DNA from: Oryzias latipes
Lineage: Eukaryota > Chordata > Actinopteri > Beloniformes > Adrianichthyidae
NCBI RefSeq assembly: GCF_002234675.1
Contig: NC_019866.2
Location: forward strand, 19,389,311-19,453,310
Direction: 5' to 3'
DNA length: 64,000 nt
In this document: positions 1 to 12,000 of the stretch, in pieces
Layout of the letters: each line of letters starts with the position of its first letter
How positions within the stretch are numbered: the first letter of the stretch is position 1
Notes under the pieces: generated by a model
Database searches by the model: none
What the model saw: the letters and a program-made list of their open reading frames with translations, nothing else
Told to the model about the DNA's origin: nothing
Program-made: the position numbers and the translations under genes

Positions 1-699
1 GGCTACGCTGCCTGAAAATGCCCCAGCTCAAGTCTCCCATGGAAGACAGGTCCTTGGTGACAAGTCTGAATAAGAGTGATTGAAACACACCTTTCAGATA
101 CAATAAAAACAAGATCTGCCAGGTCGCTCAGGCTGATGTCACCGGCTACCATCCTGGTGGAGCTAGACCCAGGGTTGGGCCTCACAGGAGAACTTTCTAT
201 GGGCAGGCTTCCTCCCATGATACCCATCTGGGCTCAGACCAAAAAGGCTGTGTTGCATTGCCTGCAGTAAAGACTACAGGGGGTGGGTTCAGTGTAATCT
301 GTGCTGCACTTAAGGGTAGATTCCTCTATGGACCAATATGCAGAGTTGGACTCTACCTATTGTGACACAGAATGTCACCTCACTCTTAGGGAAGGAGTCT
401 GAGTTTGTGGAGGAGGCTGAGGGGTACTGGTTAGAGATTTTTGGGCTAAGCCAACTCATCGAGAGTAGTTGATCTCTCTTCCACTCTGGAGTTGTCCATG
501 GTGAGAGGCAATGGGCTGGTGTGAGTTCACTCATAGCCCCTCAGCTCAGTGGTCATGTGTTGAGGTTTACTTCAGTAAACAAATCTGCGCCTCCAGGTAT
601 GGTACTGTGGTCTTAGCTCACTGCTTGAACAGTAGCACTAAGTATCTGGAATTCTTGAAGTCTCTAGGAGGGGTAATAGAAAGTGCTCCAACTATCCAT
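1..699. other. Unclassified, probably repeat-derived sequence
   Basis: No real gene is recognisable here. Both strands carry only short interrupted open frames. The composition and its position next to LINE fragments suggest an old degenerate repeat, but I could not assign a family. Confidence 0.3.
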
Positions 700-840
700 C
701 CATCTTTCTCCACTTTTCTGGGATGGGTCGCGGGGGCAGCAGTCTAAGCAAAGATGCCCAGACTTCCCTGGCCCTGGCCACTTCCTCCAGCTCCTCTGGG
801 GGGACCCGAGGCGTTCCCAGGCCAGCCTAGAGACATAGTC
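700..840 (-). repeat. LINE 3' end fragment (RTE/Rex-type), antisense
   Basis: Read on the minus strand this matches the common teleost LINE 3' segment that encodes the end of the reverse transcriptase (WRDYVS-like residues, then a stretch ending in PPRP-like residues). A second, sense-oriented copy of the same segment lies at about 3125-3305, which supports the reading. The exact clade (RTE or Rex1) is inferred from memory of the family. Confidence 0.6.
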
Positions 841-844
841 TGTC

Positions 845-1165
845 CAACTAAGGACTCCAATTCTACTGGAAGACTTTAATGCACTTGTTGGTCATGACCG
901 TGATACATGCAAGGGAGTGATTTCCCTGATCTGAACCTTAGTGGTCTTTTGTTATTGGACTTCTGTGTCAGTCACAGTTTGACACTGATTCGTGATCACC
1001 AACTGATCATCTTCTTGTGATGAGCTGGATTGGTTGGAGGAGGAGGCTGGACAGACTTGGCAGGCCCAAACGTACTTTGAGTGTTTGTTGGCAATGTCTG
1101 GCTACCGTCAGAAGGATATTCTACTCTCACATCTGGGAAAGCTTTAATCAGGTTCTATGGAAAGT
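845..1165 (+). repeat. LINE endonuclease fragment (RTE/Rex-type)
   Basis: Plus-strand translation gives an endonuclease core (LLEDFNALVGHDRDT, resembling the LGDFNAHVG motif of fish LINEs), followed by a stretch resembling the post-endonuclease linker (MSWIGWRRRLDRLGRPKRT, then SHIWESFNQ). The frames are broken. It follows the antisense 3' end at 700-840 directly, so this is a rearranged or nested remnant and not one element. Confidence 0.65.
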
Positions 1166-1573
1166 GGAGGAGTTCAAGGGTGTATTCAGACTGGAAAAAA
1201 CGTTTGATTTGGACCAGGTCCGCTTAATTTGTTCCGGGATGGAGTCCTGATCCTTGCGTTTGGTCTGTATTCAGACTGCCGTCAAAAAGCCTTTCCTGAT
1301 TTGAACCAAAGCTTGTAAACAAAACGTGACTAAAGATTTCTTCACCCATTGGTCAGGAATTACAAGGGCGGGGCAAAGCAATTAGAGGGTTAGAGAAGGT
1401 TATGAAAATCGATCGCTTTGCAGTAATTTCCCAGGTTAAAACTTTGTATTTCGCTGATCAATGTCCAGTACAACATTTTTTACCAGTCTTTTTGGCCCGG
1501 TGGGGTCTTGCTGCAGGGCGGTTACTGACAAGAAGACAACTAAGAAGGTACACTAATAAGTCTTTATGACATA

Positions 1574-2399
1574 TACAGTCAGGACCATGAATATTTGGAC
1601 AGAGAGACATTCTTTCTAATTTTGTTTCTGTACATTACCACAGTGAATTTTAGATAAAACAACTCAGATGCCATTGAAGTGCAGACTTTCAGCTTTTATT
1701 CCATGGGTTGAACAAAAAGATTGCATAAAAATGTATAAATCTAAAGCATTTTTTAACACAATCCCTTCATTTCATGGGCTTGTAAGTAATTGGACAATTG
1801 ACTTCCATGCTAGTGCATGGGCAGGTGTGGGCAATTCCTTTGTTATGTCATTATGAGTGAAGCAGATAAAAGGCCTGGAGTTGATTAGAGGACTCGTGCT
1901 TGCATTTTGAAGATTTTGCTGTGAACAGACAACATGCTGTCAAAGGAGCTCTCCCTGCAAGTGAAAGGAGCCATCATTAAGCTGAGAAAACAGAAGAAAA
2001 AAAACTTGCGAGAAATTGCTACAGTATTAGGAGTGACAAAATCAACAGTGTGGTACATCCTGAGAAAGAAAGAAAGAACTGGTGAACTCAGCAACACAAA
2101 AAGACCTGGACGTTCACGGAAGACAACAGTGGTGGATGATCTCAGAATCATTTCCATGGTGAAGAGGAACCCGTTCACAACAGCCAACCAAGCGAACAAC
2201 ACTCTCCAGGAGTTGGCTTATCAATATTGAAGTCTACCATAAAAAGAAGACTGCATGAAAGTAAATACAGAGGGTACACTGGAAGATGCAAGGCACTCAT
2301 AAGCCTCAAGAATAGGAAGGCTAGATTGGACTTTGCTAAAAAGCCAGCACAGTTCTGGAAAAATATTCTTTGGACAGATGAAACCAAAATCAAACTAGT
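1574..2399 (+). mobile_element. Truncated Tc1-like transposon
   Basis: It begins with a CAGTCAGGACCATGAATATT-type end typical of fish Tc1/mariner elements and contains a degenerate transposase. It stops abruptly at about 2399, inside the catalytic domain, where an unrelated 45-bp palindrome begins. The right terminal repeat is missing. It lies inside the larger inverted-repeat element and so inserted later. Confidence 0.75.
1934..2399 (+). pseudogene. Tc1-like transposase, broken
   Basis: The first 98 codons (1934-2230) give a typical Tc1 transposase N-terminus: paired helix-turn-helix DNA-binding region with REIATVLGVTKSTVWYILRK, then a basic stretch around RPGRSRKTT. After a stop and frame change the reading continues from about 2227 through FWKNILWTDETKIKLV, the segment holding the first catalytic Asp of the DDE triad. 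The rest of the catalytic domain is absent. Non-functional. Confidence 0.8.
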
Positions 2400-2444
2400 T
2401 TGCTGTGTTATCAAACACAATTGCTGTGTTTGATAACACAGCAA
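2400..2444. repeat. Perfect 20-bp palindrome with 5-nt spacer
   Basis: The arms 2400-2419 and 2425-2444 are exact reverse complements (core TGTGTTTGATAACACAGC on the right), separated by ATTGC. It sits exactly at the point where the Tc1-like transposase stops. Confidence 0.85.
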
Positions 2445-3124
2445 TTGTTGTTTTATATTTGTCCGGAGCTCATCTGTCACTTCATTCCTACTCTGTTTAC
2501 ATCGGCTACTGTGGCCATTTTGGTTTAGTTGTTCCGCTCCAAGGAATGATTGTATTCAGACTGAGGAATCTCGGAGTGAACTGAAGCTCAGTCCGCTTGG
2601 AAACAAACAGAGACCACCTCGAAAGATGGGTCAGAGAGCGGTTTCTGGTCCTGGACCAGGGTCCGCTTGAGTGTATTCAGGCTGAAAATTTGTTCCAGAT
2701 TATCTGGTTCACTTAAAGCGGACCAAATGTGTCCAGTCTGAATACACCCTAAGTATCTAGGTCTTGTTCATAAGTGAGGGAAGGACAGAGTGTGTTTTGA
2801 CAGGTAGCAAGGTGCAGCTGGTCCAGTCCTTGTATCAGTCAGTTTAATGAAAAAGTATTTGCTGGTCAAGCTACATTCCTATCCACTCCTATCTCAATGA
2901 GCATTGTATAATAACTAATACCATAAGATCCCAGAAACAGAGAGTGAAAATGAGTCTCATCTACAGGGTGGCTGGGTGCCCCCTTGAAAATAGGGTGAGG
3001 GGATCTGTCACCACGGAGAAGCTCTGAGTAGAGCCACATGAAGAGAAGCGGAGGAGCATAGATTGAAGTGGCTTCGTCTTCTTTTCTGGATTTCTCCTGC
3101 ACGCCACTCTGTGGAGGTGTTTCT
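2445..3124. other. Intergenic sequence, right half of the inverted-repeat element and unassigned flank
   Basis: 2445-2750 is the right end of the transposon described at 1177-2750. For 2751-3124 I see no gene, only short shadow frames. Confidence 0.4.
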
Positions 3125-3305
3125 GACATGTCCCATCAGGAGGACCCAGGGAGGATTTAGGATGGACTGGAGGGACTATGTTTCTGAAAAAAACATGGGG
3201 TTCTCATGGCAGAACTGGAGGAAGTTTCTATGGAGAGAGGGAGGTCTAGGCAAATTTGCTTGGGCTGCTACACCTGCGACCCAACTCCGGATGGATGAAT
3301 GGATC
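3125..3305 (+). repeat. LINE 3' end fragment (RTE/Rex-type), sense
   Basis: Translation gives RRTQGGFRMDWRDYVSEKNM followed by WQNWRKFLWREGGLGKFAWA, then a GATG-rich tail (GGATGGATGAATGGAT). This matches the C-terminus and 3' tail of the LINE also present antisense at 700-840. Confidence 0.65.
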
Positions 3306-3423
3306 GAGCGCGCAGAAGACAGGACAGGCAGTCTCCAGCAGTCAGTTTTTCCTAAGTATTACCAATCTCCCATAACTCACCCATATTTGTTAATAAATGG
3401 TTAATGTTGGTATTAGGTGAATT

Positions 3424-5700
3424 TGTGGACAAACAGAAGAGTTTTGTTTGTCCAATCAGGAAACTAAAAATGCACAGAGAATAATTCATCAAGTTGTTCA
3501 ACAAAAACAGGAGACACTAGTGATAAGCCTGGATGCCGAGAAGGCATTTGACTCGGTGAGGTGGACGTTTTTATACAAAGTACTCGACAAATTTGGCTTT
3601 CACAAATCAATTATTGAGACAATTTCAGGGTTATATAACAAACCAACGGCCAGGATTAAAATCAATGGAGACCTCACTGAGACGATAACCTTAGAGAGAG
3701 GAACTCGACAGGGATGTAACATGTCTGCCCTTTTATTTGCATTATACACTGAACCTCTTGGGCAGTGGATCAGGCAAAGAGCAGACATTAAAGGAGTAAA
3801 AGTTTCAGGAAAGGAACAAAAGCTTTCCTTATTCGCAGATGATCTACTATTAACTATATCTCAACCTACAAAAACTCTACCGATACTTATGGAATCCCTC
3901 AAAGAATTTGGCACTCTGTCAGGATATAAAATTAATGTAAACAAGACACAGGTTTTACCTTTAAACTGCAGCCCACCTCGAAATGTTAAAGATGATTACA
4001 AATGGGAATGGCAAGCAGACTCAATTAAATATTTAGGCATTATTTTGCACAAAGATTTTACAAAGATGTGTGATGTGAACTATGGACCTCTTAATACTAA
4101 ACTACAGTCAGATCTACAAAGGTGGAATGCGATACCATTTTTGGACTTTCACTCACGGATTGACTCAATAAGGATGAATATATTACCACGAATGTTATAT
4201 TTATTTCAATGTTTACCATTTCCCATACCCCAAAAGCAGTTTGTAGAATGGGATAAGATGTTATCAAGATACATATGGAGAGGTAAAAAACCCAGAGTTA
4301 AATATAAAACCTTACAATTAAAAACTGATCAAGGTGGCAGAAATCTTCCTTGTCTACAAGACTACTTCTGTGCTACCCAGCTGAGGCCTCTTATCTGCAT
4401 GTGCTCTCCAGTTTACACAGCAGGATGGAAAGATCTAGAGCTGAAAACCTTTGATAAAATACCATTAAAAGCTTTATTAGCAGATCTCAAGTTACAGAGG
4501 GAACTTCCTTTACAGGATGACCCCTTAATGGATATGATGATTAAAACCTGGAATGACACAGTTAAGAAGTGCAACTTGATGAAAGACTCAAAAATTCTCA
4601 GATGGTGTGCGTACGACTCAGAGTTCACCCCCAACAAATATGATGGTAGATTTAAGTTATGGATTGCAAAAGGGCTAACAGATTACAACTCATTTGTTCA
4701 TAGGGGAGCATTTCAAACATTTGATACCCTAAAAGACAAACACGGGTTAATTTCTGAAGATTTCTTCAGATATTTACAGGTTCAGCACTATTTCAATCAA
4801 AAAATTAAAATACCTACAGATGACCCAAGGTTTCTTAAAACATTTAAAATATTAATAAAAGCAATATGCCCTACGAAAATAATTTCAAGATTATACAATA
4901 GTATCTTATCGCACAAGGGGGAGAACACCTACTATGTAAAGGAAAGATGGGAGCGAGAAGGACGGCTCACTATTACAGTGGAGGATTGGGAGCAAGTATG
5001 TCGGAAACAATGGGTCACAACAGGATCAACCATTTGGCGTGAATTCTGTTGGAAAAGCGTAATGAGGTTTTTTACTACACCCTCTCAGAAAAAATACCAA
5101 GGAAGTAGTAAATGTTGGAGGTGTGGTAATAATGGAGCCAATCACTTCCATATATTTTGGGACTGTATGATTATCAAGAAGTATTGGTCTGACATACATG
5201 AACATCTGCAAAATGTATTTTCTATTGTTTTCCCCTTGTCCTTTGAAAGTCTGTTTTTGAGTAAAATTGATGGCCTAGACAACAAAAATAAGAAACTGCT
5301 TTACATTCTGCTGGCAGCCAGTAAGAAAGCAAAAACCAGAAAATGGCTTAAACCTGAACAACCAACGACAGAGGACTGGATTGATGTGGTACAACGGATT
5401 TATATAATGGAAAGAATCTCACACTCATTACAAATAAGGCTGGATGTTTTTTACGCTACTTGGTCTATATGGACAGAATATGTTAAGCCTGTAAGATCAG
5501 ACTTTATCTGAAATCATGTCGTATCATTTATGTTTCGAAAGTCCCTGCTTCCTCACATGTTCCTTTTTTATTGATTAATATTTTGTTTTTTTATTTTTCC
5601 ATTAAAAAACTGAGAAAGCATGAACATTGTAACCTGTCAAAACAATGTACAATTTATCCTGTGCTTTTTCAATAAAAAATAAATTTGAAAAAAAAAAAAA
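3424..5700 (+). mobile_element. 5'-truncated L1-like LINE with poly(A) tail
   Basis: A non-LTR retrotransposon lacking its 5' half. Residues resembling DxTGF (the start of the RT core) appear near 3428-3445 in a shifted frame, then a long open frame begins at 3448. After the stop at 5511 come about 170 bp of AT-rich 3' UTR, AATAAA-like signals and an A-run ending at about 5700. Truncation at the 5' end is usual for L1 insertions. I found no clear target-site duplication. Confidence 0.85.
3448..5511 (+). pseudogene. L1-like ORF2, partial reverse transcriptase (687 codons, N-terminus missing)
   Basis: The protein would copy LINE RNA into DNA at the insertion site. Visible RT motifs: motif A LVISLDAEKAFDSVRW (about residues 24-39), motif B GTRQGCNMSALLFALY (about 85-100) and the catalytic LSLFADDLLL (about 127-136). 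The RT thumb and C-terminal region follow, ending in a cysteine/histidine motif CWRCGNNGANHFHIFWDC that fits the CCHC-like motif of L1 ORF2. The endonuclease domain is absent because the copy is 5'-truncated, and the first codon of the frame is TTG, not a real start. The frame is otherwise unbroken, so the insertion is fairly young. It cannot be autonomous. Confidence 0.85.
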
Positions 5701-5955
5701 TACACAGAGAAACGACCACTCTGCCTTCCTTGGACCTGATCTTCTGTCTACTGACCCTGTATCTGACTGTTTGCCTGCCGCCTGCCCCGACTCTCGCCTG
5801 GATCCTGACTACCCTGTCTATTTTCTGATGCTCTCATGCCTGTTATTGACCCCTGCCTGCCTGACCCTGATTTACCGTAGCTTTGTGGACTTTTAGCTCA
5901 GCTAATAAACCTGCTGCATTTGGATCCAGCCGTTTGCCTGTTATTGTGACAGACA
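5701..5955. repeat. Unclassified repeat, possibly an LTR end
   Basis: Pyrimidine-rich sequence with many CCTGCC-type units, then AATAAACCTGCTGCATTTGG and TTATTGTGACA. An AATAAA shortly before a TGTGACA-like end resembles the R/U5 end of a fish Gypsy-type LTR. This rests on pattern memory only. Confidence 0.3.
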
Positions 5956-6022
5956 TTATCTGATAATTTCTATAAAACTCAATCTTATTATGTAGATTAG
6001 TGTGTGTTCTTTTAAAACCTAC

Positions 6023-9000
6023 TTCCCGTTCACAGGCCACGTTCGAGTGATGTCACTGACATAACCAAAGAACTCGCAGCCGCCATCCAGCAGGACCATC
6101 TCGCCATCCTGTCAACACAGAAATGAAGAAACTTATTAGAAAAGACCAAATGAAATGAATGTAAACTAATTTTTATTGTCCGGACAGACCATGAGTCATG
6201 AACACAAACAAACTTTAAACTGAATAGTTACCTTGATAATCTGGTTGTTGTTAATGTAGTGCAGAGTGTTGGCTCGATTCCCTCCAGCAACCACAGGAGG
6301 ATAAGCCAGGAAGTTGGCACCATTGATCCGATTCTCAAAATCAAACTGAAAAATAAAAAAACAGAAAATACCATGATGCATTATTTCCATAAAATAGGCC
6401 TTTTACATTTTAAATTACTTGAATTCATGGATAGATATTTGGGTGTATTTTTTTTAACAATGATTATAACACACAAATCCCACAGATTATTGATATTTCT
6501 TTAAATATATGCAATGGTGAAAATAATATGCAAATCCCTGAGTAACAGTTGAGAGGTGAATTAAGGTTTTTCTTCACCATAAAAATTTATTTAAAAAAAA
6601 CAGCTTTTATCTGGTGCATCTGGGAAAAATAATGAATTTTTTTTTGTAATATTGTTTTTATTTTAATTTTTGGTACATTATCAACCATAATCACAAGCTT
6701 TACATCCAATTTGTATATGTGAACTAAAATAGAATAAACAAAATAGAACAGAGAAAAAAAAACTAAACAATAACAAGAAGAACAAAAAACAGATCAACCT
6801 CTATTAATCAGGAAATTAAGGAAAAGCCATCTTTGATACATTTTTCAAATACAAATGCTTTTTTTTTTTTTTTTTTAAATACTGAAGGTTTACAGAGTAT
6901 TCTTAGTTAGTCTTGGTCATCCACAGATCCATTCTCCAAATTAAGACTCCTCACAAAACTTTTTAGAGGACCCCACATTTCTGCAAACAGTTCCAACTTT
7001 CCTTTCCTAATACATGTAATCCTTTCTAATGGAAAAACTACGAGCATCTGTTTCACCCAGTGAGTCAATTTGGGCCTACAGGTTCTTCTCCAAAACATTG
7101 CAATGGTTCTTTTTGCTTGTAAAAAACACATGTCAATCATAATTTGTTCGCTTTTACTAAACTTGGGATTTGAAGGATATATACCTAGAATAAACATAAC
7201 AGGATTTGTTGGAACAGTTTTTGAAACAATCATCTCCACTGCTTTTCTAACCTCCTCCCAAAAAAGTCTTATCTCAGGGCATTGCCACATGCAGTGGAAG
7301 AGAGTCCCTTTAGCCTCAGCACACTTACAACAGATATCGGGAATATTACTGTTATATCGGTTCAGTTGCTAAAATAATGAAATTTAAAACTGAATTGAAG
7401 TGATATTTTTTTCTAGCATGGAAATAGTTTAATGTTTCAAAATGTCCATCATGCATTAATGTCCCCTTATACACATTAAACACAAAACACTAAATGCACG
7501 TCCATCTGCAACAATAAGATCAGCACAACGTTTCTTAAGTTTCTCACGTCTAAGTTGAGGTAATATGGAACAGTAAAAATATTTGAGCATAAAGTTTATT
7601 TGATGAATGAACATTAACAGGTCCGTCTACATGCAACTGGTTAGGGGGGCTGCTATGATGAGGCACATTCGATTGATTGAAGTATTTGCTCACCATATAA
7701 ATAAGTGAAATCAGGTGTTTTAACCATTTTCGTGAACACAGGTGTATAAAAGCATGGACCTTTGCATGCAGATGGATTCTGCAGACATATGTGAAAGCAT
7801 GTCCAGAGCTCTGTGAATTCTAGAGTGCTTCTGTGATGAGGTAGCTGTGCAACAAGTTCGGTCCACTTTACTCGATTGGGAACGACAGCAACTCACACAT
7901 GAAGTGTAGAATAATTAAGCTGACTAGATCCCCTTCAGATCAGCTCAAGAAAAACAGAGAGCATCAAGGCCCGTACACACCGGGACGAATATTCGCCAGG
8001 CGTTATTCGCCAGCGTTTTTCGCCACGTCTTTTGTGTTCACACCCAGGCGATTTTCGCTGACGATGAGCCGAGCGAACATGCAATTTCCTTCCCTGACAT
8101 TAGATGGCGCTTAATGTAAACAGAAATACTCCTGTACACAAGGTGGCGCTGCGCAACTTTACGATTCTTAAAGTCGCTTTTCACTCAGAAGAAGAGAGCA
8201 AGTATTTACACGCTTGTCAGAATAATACAAAGAAAACATGAGTATTTCAAGAATCAGTAGCTCCAACTGGTACTTGGTAAGGGGATATTTTAGAATGTCC
8301 GTCATTATTTCTTCGCGGCAGTGTAGACGCTACTTGGCGTCTATCTTCTTCGCTGGTATGTGTGCTCAGCAAGGGAGTTTTGTATTTGAGCGCCCCCAAG
8401 TTGTGTTTTACTGTAACTTCAGAAGCTCCAGATACGTGTGCAAAAGCGCCATTCTCATTGGTCGAATAGATTTCGACGCGAGGCGTCGAAAAAAAAAACA
8501 AACCCGAGGCGTTTGTTTTTTTTTGACGCTTTGGCGCGTGGCGTTTTTTCGCGTCGTCGGTGTGCACACTCGCATTGGTGCCCTTTGTTTAGTCATGAGG
8601 CGTTAAACGTCGGCGAAAATCGCCGGCGAAATTCGTCCCGGTGTGAACAGGCCTTCATGGAGGCAAAGAAAAGTCTATAAAGACGTAGATGAGCATAATC
8701 AGTGTCTGACCTCCCATCTGAAATTAAAGGCCCGTACACACCGGGACGAATATTCGCCAGGCGTTATTCGCCAGCGTTTTTCGGCACGTCTTTTGTGTTC
8801 ACACCCAGGCGATTTTCGCTGACGATGAGCCGAGCGAACATGCAATTTCATTCCCTGACATTAGATGGCGCTTAATGTAAACAGAAATACTCCTGTACAC
8901 AAGGTGGCGCTGCGCAACTTTACGATTCTTAAAGTCGCTTTTCACTCAGAAGAAGAGAGCAAGTATTTACGCGCTTGTCAGAATAATTCAAAGAAAACCT

Positions 9001-12000
9001 GAATATTTCAAGAATCAGTAGCTCCAACTGGTACTTGGTAAGGGGATATTTTAGAATGTCCGTCATTATTTCTTCGCGGCAGTGTAGACGCTACTTGGCG
9101 TCTATCTTCTTCGCTGGTATGTGTGCTCAGCAAGGCCGTTTTGTGTTTGAGCGCCCCCAAGTTGTGTTTTACTGTAACTTCAGAAGCTCCAGACACGTGT
9201 GCAAAAGCGCAATTCTCATTGGTCGAATAGATTTCGACGCGACCCGTGTAAAAAAAAAACGAACCCGAGGCGTTTTTTTTTTTTTTTGACGCTTTGGCGC
9301 GTGGCGTTTTTTCGCGTCGGTGTGCACACTCACATTAGTGCCCTTTGTTTAGTCACGAGGCGTTAAACGTCGGCGAAAATCGCCGGCAAAATTCGTCCCG
9401 GTGTGAACAGGCCTTAACACATTAAAAATCTCCTTAAATTTAAGCCAACACTTTTAAAGAGTTAAAGCTGTTTTAGTAGCAAACAATGGGCTGGCATTAC
9501 ATTAAACCAGGTCTGTCAGACTCCAGGCCTTGAGGGTTTTTTTCCCCCAGAAATCCTGTCTTATCTGCTGCTGATTACCTGGATCAGGTGTGTTTTGCCA
9601 ATAAGATGCTGTAACAGCAGGTTAGTTGGAAAACAAGTAGGACATTGGCCCTCAAGGGCTGGAGTTTGACACCTGTGCATTAAACTATACGAATCTCAAT
9701 TAATGGTGACCTTATTTGTTTTAGGTTTTGAGTGTTTTAGCAAAACAGCTTTCCAAAATAAATAATCTTTAGGCTCAGTCACATGCACCCGTTCGAGGGT
9801 TGACCCGTGTGGGTACTGCTGGTTTTGGGTTGTCTGAGCCTGTGGAGGACGGTAGGGAGAAGCAGCTGCCTGTCTTGCAGAACCCTTGAGGCCCGAGCGG
9901 CCACCTCAAGAGACATAAAAAGGGAACGTACCATTGTCATACATGGTGGACGTCTATGATGAAGTATTTGTAAGGATAATGTGAATCACACACACTTGTA
10001 GCTGGATAGCTCGGTTGGTAAGGTGAAGGACTGACATGCAGGAAACGGGGGGGGGTGGGGGGGGGGTGGGGGGGTGAACAAGCAAGTAATTGAATTGGTG
10101 AGCAGTTAACACCACCTAGTGGTGGGCAAGACCCCTAACGCCTATTAGCATGAATGTGCATGAATGATCCCGGTGATGTCCGGAGGGATGGTAGGCGCGA
10201 ACTGGCAGCCACGCCTCTACCATCACCAAACATGAATGAAGAGTGAATGAATAATGGACACATTGTCAGCGCTTTGAGCGTCTGGAAAAGCACAAATAAA
10301 TCCAATCCATTATTATTATAATTGTGATATATGGATAATGCTGTCATAAGGTGTCCTTACGCCGCACTTTAGTCATTAGTAAGGTGCAAGTACTAGTTCA
10401 CCGGGTGTTCAGGTGATGCGTAGGACGTCCACACAAACTAACTCAAACTCTTCCTGTCTAATTTAGTCATTTCTAAGCAGTCAGGCTGTAAGGATGGGCT
10501 ACCCAACAGGTCATTCATATAAAAACATTGGCAGCATTTAACTGAGATGGATTTCTGTTAGATTTTGAACCAACAACTTGTTGAACATGCTAACACAAAA
10601 ACTGCATCATCCCACTGTGGATAAAGGAAGAAGAAACTATTTTGAGAAACTGTCTTTAGAAATTAAGATTACAGGTGGTCTTATCTTGTTTTTCCGGTGA
10701 ACATCCTAAATGAATCACACATCAATGCTGTTTTTAGTAAATGAGTTTCCCTCCCTGCTTCGATCACCCTACCGGCGGAGGGATACCCAGCCCAAAGACA
10801 CTACAGCTACCCCTTAAAAAACAAGTTTGGATACCACCACAGCTCCAAATGCCCCTACAAAAAAGAAAACACTGAAAAGGTTTAATAATAGAGTGAAAAA
10901 GGACGATGAATTTAATTAGTTACCTTAGCAAACAGCACAGCTTCATCAACCTCTCCTCCACACAGAGCCATCGTCCTCCTAAAAGCCTAAGAAACAACAG
11001 TTTTAGTTTAAGAAGAGCTTTATACACCAAATACACTGTCTCAGCTCTGCCTATATATGAAACACTATCAGAATGGCATCACGACATGACACACCTGTGT
11101 TGTGATCCGCCCTGCTTCCTGCATGAGCGCCACCTCTGCGGAGCTCTTCAGGGCCCTGAGCGAGTGGACCAGGGGTCTGAGTGTGCGCACGGTCGGCCCC
11201 CCTTCCAGCGTGGGGAGCACATGCGACTGGTGGAGACGCGGATGGGCGGGCGGAGAGCTGTCGTACCACAGCTGAGATCCTGAAAGAGAATACAGAGAGG
11301 AGAACCTGAAAATCTGCAAGGAGATCCCCTTCATACAGAAGAAGTGGACAATTTGCACATAGATTATTAGGACAATAATCGCCTCCTACTCAAACTGTAG
11401 GAAAAGGCGTCTGACTCTTCTTATCAAAGATGGAAATTAAGTTTTGTTCAAACTTAAAAAAAGAGGCTTAAAGACCCACTCCAATGACAATTATGTTTTT
11501 AGGGTTTTTGGGTTCTTGTGGCATTTTTCAAATGATGAAAGACGAGTATAAAAAAAGTTAAGCCTTAAATTGCATTTCTTAATATTACTTTTTTGAAATC
11601 ATTGTGAATCAGGAGCAGATAAAAAAAATGCTGTTGAAAAAATGTGTATTTGTGATGTAGAACAAAAGCTGCTCCACTCCTTTCTTGTAGACGACTAGAC
11701 GACTTCTCTGAGCTGGCATCTGATTCAAAAGTGTGCAGCTGGATGGCTCTGATACTGCTCGCCATTTTTGTTGCGAAACTAATGTCAGGCTGGCGTCGTG
11801 AGGGGCTGTAAGCTAGCAGAAGAACATGTAAACACAGCGCTCTCAGTTATGGATGATGGGAAGGGACGGTGGGGTTGCTCCGCACCGACAGACCCTCCCA
11901 AACCTCAGACAGGAAATTTCTGATGAACTCCTGCCGCTCTGCGGAAACTACGTCCTAGACAACAACACAAGTTAAGTTGATTTGGGGTAGAAACGACATA

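Larger units (their letters stand above)
1177..2750. mobile_element. DNA transposon with 19-bp perfect terminal inverted repeats
   Basis: The left end AGGGTGTATTCAGACTGGA (1177-1195) is the exact reverse complement of 2732-2750. Inside both ends the motif GTCCGCTT and its complement recur, and further GTATTCAGACTG copies lie near 1266 and 2550, giving sub-terminal repeats. No target-site duplication is evident. No transposase belonging to it is visible; a Tc1-like element sits in its middle. The superfamily is unknown to me. Confidence 0.6.

Noticed and set aside
8238-8606. Open frames of 80-122 codons on both strands in the repeated block at 8.2-9.3 kb
   Set aside because: They lie within two copies of a non-coding Harbinger-like MITE, occur on both strands and match no protein.
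10048-10075. G-run as a G-quadruplex regulator
   Set aside because: It is a homopolymer inside a SINE in an intron, with no sign of function.
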